This document shows positions 6,297 to 11,262 of a DNA stretch of 11,262 nucleotides, one piece after another. Under the pieces are notes generated by a model. It ran no database searches and was not told the DNA's origin. It saw nothing but the letters and a program-made list of their open reading frames with translations. Position 1 is the first letter of the stretch. Every line of letters begins with the position of its first letter. Source of the stretch: Acidimicrobiia bacterium (GTDB lineage Bacteria > Actinomycetota > Acidimicrobiia > Acidimicrobiales > Iamiaceae); the NCBI GenBank assembly GCA_019247975.1, contig JAFBAD010000170.1:1-11262 (forward strand). The letters are read 5' to 3'. Made by a program: the position numbers and the translations under genes.

Positions 6297-8642
6297 TCAG
6301 CTCCCGGTCTCGACGCCCAGCCGGGCGAGCATGTCGGCGAGGGCGCAACCGACCGCGGCGGGGGAGAAGCGCGCATCGATCAGCTTCCGGCCCTCGGTCG
6401 ACAGGGTGCGCCAGAGATCGGGATCGGTGTAGAGCTCGACCACGAGGTCGGCGAACTCGTCGGGCACCGCGCCGATCAACATGTGCTGGCGGTGCTCGGC
6501 CCCGAAGCCCTCGGCACCCACCGGCGTGGCCACCGTCGGCACCCCTTGCGCCAGGCTCTCGGCGACCTTCCCCTTGAGGCCGGCGCCGTAGCGCAGCGGC
6601 GCGATCGCGACCCGGTGGTTCCGGTAGAGCTCGCCGAGGTCGGGCACCCAACCGAGCACCCGGACGTGGGAGCCGGCCAGCGCGGTGACCGCGGCCGGCG
6701 TGTGACTGCCGACCACCGTGAGGGTCACATCCGGCAGGCGCTCGCGGATGCGGGGGAGGACGTCTGCGACGAAGTGCACCACCGCGTCGACGTTGGGATC
6801 GTGCTGGAACCCGCCGACGAACAGCAGGTCACGGCGGGTCTCGAAGGGGGCGGTATCGCCGACGACCGGGTGTACGACGGGCACCTCGAACACCGCGGCG
6901 TCGGGGCGCAGACCGCGCAGGATGGCGGCCTCGGCATCGGACACCGCGATCGTCGCGTCGGCTGCGCTGACCAGCGCGAGCTCGTCGACCGTGGACCTGT
7001 CCTCGGCGGCCGCACCGACCTCGGCGCCCCGCTCGTGCCGGACGAAGTGCAGGTCGACCGTGTCGTACACGACGACCGCGTCGGGGGCGTTGGCCCGCAC
7101 CACGGGAAGGAGCGACGCCGCGACCGACGGCCGCGACAGGATGCAGAGCGCGAGCTCCGGTGCCAGCGCACGGATGTGGCTGGCCACGTCCACCGAGCCG
7201 TGCAGCACCTCGATGCCCTGCTGCTCGAGCGCGGAGGTGTACGGCTCGGGCCGCTCCCGGTCGTCGGGCAGCAGCGTCACGACGCAGCCCTGCGCGGTGA
7301 GCAGCTCGAGCAGTCGGGCCATGCGGAGCGACCCTGCGTCGCGGTCGGGCGCGGGGACGTAGTGGTCCGCGACCAGCACCCGGGGACCGGTGCGCCGATC
7401 GCGGGCGAGCCCGAGGTGCGCGGTTCGCGCGTCGCGCTGGTGGAGCAATGCGTCCGACCACTTCTCGGCGAAGGCCCGGCGATTGATCTCCTGGAACCGC
7501 TTGACGCCGGAGCGCTCGTCGGTGCCGTGGGAGACCCCTTCGTGGTGCACGACGGCCGCGAGCGGCTGGTAGACGACGCGGCGGCCGGTGGCGCGCGCTG
7601 CGAAGGCGAGGTCGACGTCCTCGTAGTACGCCGGCTGGTACCGCTCGTCGAGGCCGCCGAGCTCGGTGAGCAGGGCGCGCCGGACGAGGAGGCACGCGCC
7701 CGAGCAGTAGTCGACGTCCCTCGCGTAGTCGTACGGCGCGAGCTCGGGGTCGTCGAAGCGCCCGTAGTTCCAGGCCGAGCCGTCGCTCCACACGACCCCG
7801 CCGGCCTCCTGCAGGCGCCCGTCGGGGTAGACGAGCTTGCTGCCGACGACGCCGACCGAGTCGTCGGCTTCCGCTGTCGAGACGAGGGCGTCGAGCCAGC
7901 CGTGGCGCACCTCGGTGTCGTTGTTCAACAGGACGACGTACTCGCCCTTTGCGACGTCGATGCCGCGGTTGCAGGCGCCGACGAACCCGAGGTTCTCGGT
8001 GTTGTGCACCGTCCGCAGCCCGTGCACCCGCGCCAGCACCGTGCTCGTCGAGTCGGTCGAGGCGTCGTCGACGACGATCACCTCGAAGGGCACGGAGGTG
8101 GGATCGTCGGCCATGGCCTGGAGGCAGCGCACCGTGTACGCGGCGCGGCCGCACACCGGCACGATGATCGACGCCACCGGTCGCGCGGGCTGCGCGAACT
8201 CGAGCGTCGACACGACGTCCCAATCCGGCGCGTCGTCGACCAGCGGTGCGGGTTCGTGGCCGCGGGTGCGCTGCAGACGGGTGACGACCCGCTCGTAGGT
8301 GAGCCGGCGCTGCGAACCCGACGGCATGGCCTGGTCGCGGAGCTGGTACACGCGGCGCGCGATGCGCCATCCCGCCGAGGCTTCGATGCGCGCGAGGTCG
8401 TCTTCCAGTTGGACGACGCGGGCCCGCAGCCGCTGCTGGCTCTCGGCCGTGCGGCGGCGGGTCGACGCGCTCTCCCGGGCCTCCTGTGCGCGTGCCGCCG
8501 CCACCTCGTTGAGCTGCTCCTCGGCGGCATGACGACGCTGGCGCTCGCCGTGGAGCTCGAGCTCGAGGCGATCGGCGCGCGCGTGTGACGAAGATCCCGT
8601 CCGGACGTTCCCCAATGTCCCGCGCTCAGCCAACTGCCCCAC
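6297..8642 (-). CDS. Double glycosyltransferase: N-terminal coiled coil + GT2 + GT4-like domain
   Basis: The first gene of the operon, 781 residues if it starts at GTG 8642. Residues 21-95 are rich in Glu/Arg/Ala/Leu heptads and likely form a coiled coil for membrane or partner docking. Residues 156-395 are a GT2 domain with 'VVDDASTD' (190-197), 'LNNDTEV' (239-245), the cysteine-containing 'DYCSGACLL' (311-319) and the acidic 'YYEDVDL' (339-345); such rhamnosyl-like GT2 domains are common in O-antigen and EPS loci. Residues 421-781 are a GT-B type domain with 'LLFVGGFQHDPN' (606-617) and 'PLRYGAGLKGKVAES' (682-696). Two active domains could add alternating residues to a growing glycan. The start is uncertain because there is no ATG in this part of the frame. 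TTG 8633 has a better-spaced AGGGG, TTG 8615 is possible, and GTG 8504 would remove half of the coiled coil. Its stop lies three bases before the GT4 gene. Confidence 0.92.
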   Translation of the reverse strand: MGQLAERGTLGNVRTGSSSHARADRLELELHGERQRRHAAEEQLNEVAAARAQEARESASTRRRTAESQQRLRARVVQLEDDLARIEASAGWRIARRVYQLRDQAMPSGSQRRLTYERVVTRLQRTRGHEPAPLVDDAPDWDVVSTLEFAQPARPVASIIVPVCGRAAYTVRCLQAMADDPTSVPFEVIVVDDASTDSTSTVLARVHGLRTVHNTENLGFVGACNRGIDVAKGEYVVLLNNDTEVRHGWLDALVSTAEADDSVGVVGSKLVYPDGRLQEAGGVVWSDGSAWNYGRFDDPELAPYDYARDVDYCSGACLLVRRALLTELGGLDERYQPAYYEDVDLAFAARATGRRVVYQPLAAVVHHEGVSHGTDERSGVKRFQEINRRAFAEKWSDALLHQRDARTAHLGLARDRRTGPRVLVADHYVPAPDRDAGSLRMARLLELLTAQGCVVTLLPDDRERPEPYTSALEQQGIEVLHGSVDVASHIRALAPELALCILSRPSVAASLLPVVRANAPDAVVVYDTVDLHFVRHERGAEVGAAAEDRSTVDELALVSAADATIAVSDAEAAILRGLRPDAAVFEVPVVHPVVGDTAPFETRRDLLFVGGFQHDPNVDAVVHFVADVLPRIRERLPDVTLTVVGSHTPAAVTALAGSHVRVLGWVPDLGELYRNHRVAIAPLRYGAGLKGKVAESLAQGVPTVATPVGAEGFGAEHRQHMLIGAVPDEFADLVVELYTDPDLWRTLSTEGRKLIDARFSPAAVGCALADMLARLGVETGS

Positions 8643-8654
8643 CCCTGAGAGGGG
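8642..8654. repeat. Perfect inverted repeat CCCCT-GAG-AGGGG
   Basis: Five-base arms around a three-base centre, placed in the divergent gap and overlapping the GTG 8642 start candidate of the glycosyltransferase gene. The right arm is part of AGAGGGG (8648-8654), which recurs at 8664-8670, sixteen bases along. It could be an operator half-site pair or a small 5' hairpin in the operon mRNA. The arms are short, so chance is not excluded. Confidence 0.35.
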
Positions 8655-8674
8655 ACAGAGTCTAGAGGGGCGCC
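8643..8674. promoter_or_regulatory. Divergent gap between the glycan operon and the sigma factor gene
   Basis: Only 32 bases separate the outermost plausible starts of the two divergent transcripts, so promoters must overlap coding starts or one start is further inside. On the plus side, 'AGAGGGG' at 8664-8670 could be the ribosome binding site for GTG 8675. The sequence also carries a short inverted repeat and a repeated heptamer, listed separately. I see no convincing strong promoter. Confidence 0.4.
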
Positions 8675-8687
8675 GTGCCCGAGGAAA
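8659..8687 (-). promoter_or_regulatory. Weak candidate promoter for the glycan operon
   Basis: Read on the minus strand, TTTCCT (8687-8682) is followed after exactly 17 bases by TAGACT (8664-8659). The -10 fits the TAnnnT pattern seen in actinobacteria, but the -35 shares only two bases with TTGACA. Transcription would begin near 8652, just before the inverted repeat at 8642-8654. It overlaps the first codons of the sigma gene. In a genome this GC-rich, such a match is modest evidence. Confidence 0.2.
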
Positions 8688-9195
8688 TGGCGGGCGTGGT
8701 GCGACGTGGTGCAATCCGGAAGGTCGATGGTCTAGTGGGTTGCGTGGACGGGTCCGGCTTCGTTGCCCTGGTCGAGGTGGTGCGGCCCCGCCTGTCCCGG
8801 GCGTTCGTGGCCGCCTACGGCCCCGAGCGTGGTGAGGAGGCGCTTGCCGAGGCGCTCGGGTACGCCTGGCAGCACTTCGACGAGCTCGCGGCGATGGACA
8901 ACCCGGCCGGCTTCCTCTACCGGGTCGGGCAGAGCCGGAGCCGCCCGCGCCGGAACCCGCCGACCTTCCCGTCGCCGGTCTCGATGGACTGCCGCACGTC
9001 GAACCGCGGTTGGTCGACGGCCTCCACGCGCTGAGCGAGCGCCAGCGGGTGTGCGTGGTCCTCGTGCACGGCTTCCAGTGGACGCACCAGGAGGTCGCCG
9101 ACCTGCTGGACCTGTCGCGCTCGTCGGTCCAGAACCACGTCGAGCGCGGCATCGAGAGCCTGCGCCGCGCCATGGGAGTGAGCCACGATGCCTGA
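8675..9195 (+). pseudogene. ECF-type RNA polymerase sigma factor, frameshifted between regions 2 and 4
   Basis: Two frames together spell one sigma factor. From GTG 8675, frame one gives region 2: 'FVALVEVVRPRLSRAF', 'EEALAEALGYAWQHF' and 'NPAGFLYRVGQSRSR'. From about 8986, the other forward frame gives 'GLPHVEPRLVDGLHALSERQ' and a region 4 helix-turn-helix, 'QEVADLLDLSRSSVQNHVER', ending at TGA 9195. Left alone, frame one runs to a stop after codon 119 and loses region 4. The frames join if one base is missing near 8983-8990; the product would then be about 173 residues, a normal ECF size. This may be a real mutation or a sequencing error, because both halves still look well conserved. The start is uncertain: AGAGGGG precedes GTG 8675 by four bases, but GTG 8735 and GTG 8744 leave a more usual N-terminus. 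The last eight bases overlap the next gene, its likely membrane partner. Confidence 0.8.
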
Positions 9196-10411
9196 CCTCG
9201 AGCACGACCTGCGCGAGTACTTCGACGAGCTTTCGGCGCGTGTGGAGAGGCGGGTCGACGAGGTCGACTACCCGACCGCGCCGACCCGGCGGCACCGGGG
9301 CCGCCACCTCGTCCTCGTCGCGGCGGTCGCGCTGGCCGTGCTCGCATCCCTCGTCGCCGTGATCACCGCCGGTCGACGCGATGAGGGGCGCGGCTCCGGC
9401 TCGCCCGTGACCGTCGAGTACGAGCACCTCGAGTACGCGCAGCGCGCGCAGCTGCGTTGCGCCGCGCTGCCCGGCCGCGGCTTCGAGTCGATGGACATCG
9501 AGACCTGGGCCGATCGCGCCGGGAAGCGCTGGCGCACCCGGGTCACCTATCCCGACGGCTCCACCCGCGACGTCGTCGCCGAGGGGAGCCCGTGGTACCC
9601 GACGGACCACTTCTCCCGGGGCGAGGTGCGCGGCGCGACGCTCGGCTGCAAGCAGTCGTCGATCGGGATCCTCGTGGCCGAGCCCGGGCAGGGCGGTGTC
9701 GTGTCGCTGAACCCGCTGGCCGACGACCCGGGTCGAGTGGGATCGGGCAACGTGCCGCTCGTCCCGACGTACCGCGACGTCGCCGAGTCGCTCCCCGGGA
9801 CGCAACGCGACTCGCGTGGACGACTCGCGCGCGTGTGGCGCGAGGTGATCGGCGGCACCACCGGCTCCGGCTCGAGCCGGCCGTCGATCCGGATCGCACA
9901 GACCCATGACTGGTACGTGATCGGCGATCAGGTGGTGGAGGAGCGGTACGTGAACCGGTACGCCGGGGCGGGCACCGGACGCTGGTCGCTCACGCTCGTC
10001 GGCTCCGGTCGGCGCACCGTGCCCGGCGACTGGTTCGACACCGCCGGGTACCGGGACCTCGGCCCCGTCCAGGTTCCGTCGGGGGGTGGTGGGTCCGTCA
10101 CCACCCTCGTGAGCCACGGCATGCTCACGCTCGTCTCGGGGACCCTCGAGATGGTCGGCGGTCTGTCCACCGCGTCGGTGGATCCGGTCGGCGGCCTCGT
10201 CTCCGCCGTGGACAGCGCAGGCCGCGTCGTCCGCAGTGCGCACGCGGCGGAGAACGGCCACTTCTCGATGGCCCTGCCTCCCGGCCGCTACCAGCTCGTG
10301 GCCCGGAGCCCGAACTACAACGACGGCCTCGGGCAGTGCCAGAGCGACGGCGCGCTGGCCGTCGGCAACCAGTGGGTCAAGGGAGCGCTCGTCCTCTGTC
10401 AACGCAAGTGA
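9188..10411 (+). CDS. Single-pass membrane protein with C-terminal carboxypeptidase-regulatory-like domain, probable sigma factor partner
   Basis: A 407-residue protein of unknown function. Residues 1-40 are charged and cytoplasmic ('LEHDLREYFDELSARVERRV' at 4-23, a helix like those of anti-sigma factors), 41-61 form one membrane helix, and the rest lies outside. The outer part has a cysteine pair (C91, C154) within a domain of about 65-300. From about residue 318 comes a beta-rich segment with 'GHFSMALPPGRYQLVA', the pattern of carboxypeptidase-regulatory or transthyretin-like domains, and a second cysteine pair (C384, C404) that could form a disulfide. The ATG has 'GGGAG' nine bases upstream and overlaps the sigma factor stop, so the two are co-transcribed. 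I infer an anti-sigma or sensor role from this arrangement; no zinc-binding anti-sigma motif is present in the N-terminus. Its 3' end overlaps the phosphotransferase remnant tail to tail by 13 bases. Confidence 0.85.
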   Translation: MPDLEHDLREYFDELSARVERRVDEVDYPTAPTRRHRGRHLVLVAAVALAVLASLVAVITAGRRDEGRGSGSPVTVEYEHLEYAQRAQLRCAALPGRGFESMDIETWADRAGKRWRTRVTYPDGSTRDVVAEGSPWYPTDHFSRGEVRGATLGCKQSSIGILVAEPGQGGVVSLNPLADDPGRVGSGNVPLVPTYRDVAESLPGTQRDSRGRLARVWREVIGGTTGSGSSRPSIRIAQTHDWYVIGDQVVEERYVNRYAGAGTGRWSLTLVGSGRRTVPGDWFDTAGYRDLGPVQVPSGGGGSVTTLVSHGMLTLVSGTLEMVGGLSTASVDPVGGLVSAVDSAGRVVRSAHAAENGHFSMALPPGRYQLVARSPNYNDGLGQCQSDGALAVGNQWVKGALVLCQRK

Positions 10412-10663
10412 CCGTCGAGGTCGTGCAGCACGTCGTCCAAGCGACGGAGGCGTCGGAAGCCCCACTGGTCGATCCCCGGTCGGTCGACTTCGCGCGACAG
10501 CCGGGCGGCGAGATCGCAGCGCGGGCGAGCATCGCACCTTCACGAACCAGCGATGGTCGACGACGAACGAGTCGGCCTCGAACCCGCCCGCGTGCCGCTC
10601 GATCGATGTCGCATCGATCCCGTACTCGCACTCGAGCGAGGAGACCAGTTCCTGGGTCACCAC
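10399..10663 (-). pseudogene. Remnant of an aminoglycoside-phosphotransferase-family (APH-like) gene
   Basis: From GTG 10663, 44 codons give 'HAGGFEADSFVVDHRWFVKV', which resembles the glycine-rich start and the 'x-V-K-V' lysine strand at the N-terminus of APH-family kinases. Beyond about 10535 that frame turns into Arg/Pro-rich sequence. A neighbouring minus-strand frame takes over with a plausible helical tail ('DLAARLSREVDRPGIDQWGF' and 'RRLDDVLHDLDGHLR') and ends at TGA 10399. An intact relative has about 250-300 residues. Here only about 87 remain, without the catalytic H-x-D loop, so a large internal deletion plus frame change is likely. Family assignment rests on the N-terminal part; the tail is less certain. 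It lies 43 bases after the HNH gene on the same strand. Confidence 0.5.
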
Positions 10664-10706
10664 GGTCGACCACCGAGCTCGCTCCGGTGGGTGCCGCTCG
10701 GCGTGG

Positions 10707-11262
10707 TCATCCGGTGTCCGGAGGGTCAGGCCCTGCCTCGGTCGAACCCGGCGCTGCGTCGGATGACCGGGGTGCAGCGTCGGGGTCGAAGAGGCGGTCT
10801 CTGGCGGTCTTGAGCTTGTGGTGGAACGGGCAGAGGAGCTGCAGGTTGGTGAGGCTGGTGGGCCCGTTCTTGCTGTAGGGCTGGAGGTGGTCGCGTTGGA
10901 GCCGGGCCTTCTGTGAGCAGCCGGGGTAGCTGCAACGGAACCCGTCGCGGATCAACAGGGCGTCGCGGACTTCGGCGGGGACGTAGCGACCCCAGCGCAC
11001 GACCCGCTGGACCTCGACGCCGTTCTTCAACACGCCGATGAGGAACGCGTCACCACCCTCGAGGATCTCGCGCACGATCGATGCGGGGACCGGTGCGCCG
11101 TCCATCTCACAGCTCCCGCCGTTGCGGAGGGCTTGGAGGTCGGCGACGACGTACACGTCCTTGCGGCCCCCGGCGGGTGCGGCGCTGCCGCCGGCGGCGG
11201 CGACGGCCATGGCGACGAGGGCATCGGCGTCGATCGCTTCGAACGATTCGCGGCGGCCCTCA
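10707..11262 (-). CDS. HNH endonuclease domain protein (DUF222-type), N-terminus beyond the right edge
   Basis: The visible 184 residues are the C-terminal part of an actinobacterial DUF222/HNH protein. The frame is open to the window end with no stop ('ESFEAIDADALVAMAVA' before the internal ATG at 11210), so that ATG is not the start and the N-terminal DUF222 part is outside. The nuclease motif is clear: 'RCSYPGCSQKARLQRDHLQP', then 'LTNLQLLCPFHHKLKT'. The D-H pair, the N and the final H-H form the beta-beta-alpha metal site, and three cysteines may bind zinc. A Pro/Asp/Ser-rich low-complexity tail ends at TGA 10707. Such genes occur in many copies in actinobacterial genomes and their cellular role is poorly defined; some sit in mobile elements. 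Nothing here ties it to the glycan operon. Confidence 0.93.
   Translation of the reverse strand, partial: EGRRESFEAIDADALVAMAVAAAGGSAAPAGGRKDVYVVADLQALRNGGSCEMDGAPVPASIVREILEGGDAFLIGVLKNGVEVQRVVRWGRYVPAEVRDALLIRDGFRCSYPGCSQKARLQRDHLQPYSKNGPTSLTNLQLLCPFHHKLKTARDRLFDPDAAPRSSDAAPGSTEAGPDPPDTG

Noticed and set aside
5481..8588. Very long plus-strand open frame antisense to the two glycosyltransferase genes
   Set aside because: Its product is a monotonous Arg/Gly/Asp/Val/His-rich sequence with no domain motifs; it is the usual high-GC shadow of the well-supported minus-strand genes.
1..8642. Complete lasso peptide cluster
   Set aside because: PqqD, kinase and nucleotidyltransferase are present, but no asparagine-synthetase-like cyclase, transglutaminase-like protease or separate precursor ORF is visible in the window.
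8960..8990. Programmed -1 frameshift in the sigma factor
   Set aside because: No X-XXY-YYZ slippery heptamer or strong downstream hairpin could be seen; mutation or sequencing error is simpler.
10412..10440. Possible terminator after the membrane protein gene (CGTGC-A-GCACG near 10421)
   Set aside because: The one-base loop is too small, and no T-run follows in either direction; more likely chance within the remnant.
8732..10663. 643-codon minus-strand frame opposite the membrane protein and sigma factor
   Set aside because: Only its first 44 codons look real (the APH-like remnant); the rest is a shadow of the plus-strand genes.

Overview
The window is very GC-rich with strong third-position GC bias. 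It carries a DUF222-type HNH endonuclease and a sigma factor with a 'NPAGFLYRVGQSRSR' signature. This points to a high-GC actinobacterium; Acidimicrobiia or a relative is my guess, from style only.

Positions 1-8642, minus strand: one tightly packed operon of seven genes read right to left, with gaps of 2-7 bases or short overlaps throughout. In transcription order: (1) a coiled-coil + GT2 + GT4 double glycosyltransferase; (2) a GT4 glycosyltransferase; (3) a PqqD-like peptide-binding protein with an unusual conserved-looking tail; (4) an HPr-kinase-like P-loop kinase; (5) a short GT2 glycosyltransferase; (6) a 763-residue fusion of a lasso-type nucleotidyltransferase, a probable beta-sandwich and a NAD-dependent sugar epimerase/dehydratase; (7) an ABC-2 polysaccharide-export permease running off the left edge. 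The operon mixes surface-glycan assembly and export with the PqqD / HPrK-like / nucleotidyltransferase trio otherwise known as accessory genes of RiPP (especially lasso peptide) clusters. No lasso cyclase, leader protease or separate precursor gene is visible. The PqqD tail itself carries a lasso-leader-like Y-x2-P-x-L motif, so the carrier or substrate of this system may be built into the PqqD protein.

Positions 8643-8674: a very short divergent gap holding a perfect CCCCT/AGGGG inverted repeat and a weak promoter-like element. It is so short that one or both flanking starts may lie further inside the genes.

Positions 8675-10411, plus strand: an ECF-type sigma factor whose region 2 and region 4 are in different frames (a one-base loss near 8986), overlapping a gene for a single-pass membrane protein with a C-terminal carboxypeptidase-regulatory-like domain. 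They look like a sigma factor and its membrane partner, possibly a regulator of the neighbouring surface operon.

Positions 10399-11262, minus strand: a decayed remnant that looks like an aminoglycoside-phosphotransferase-family gene, then the C-terminal part of an HNH endonuclease cut by the right edge. No RNA genes, CRISPR arrays, insertion sequences or origins were seen.
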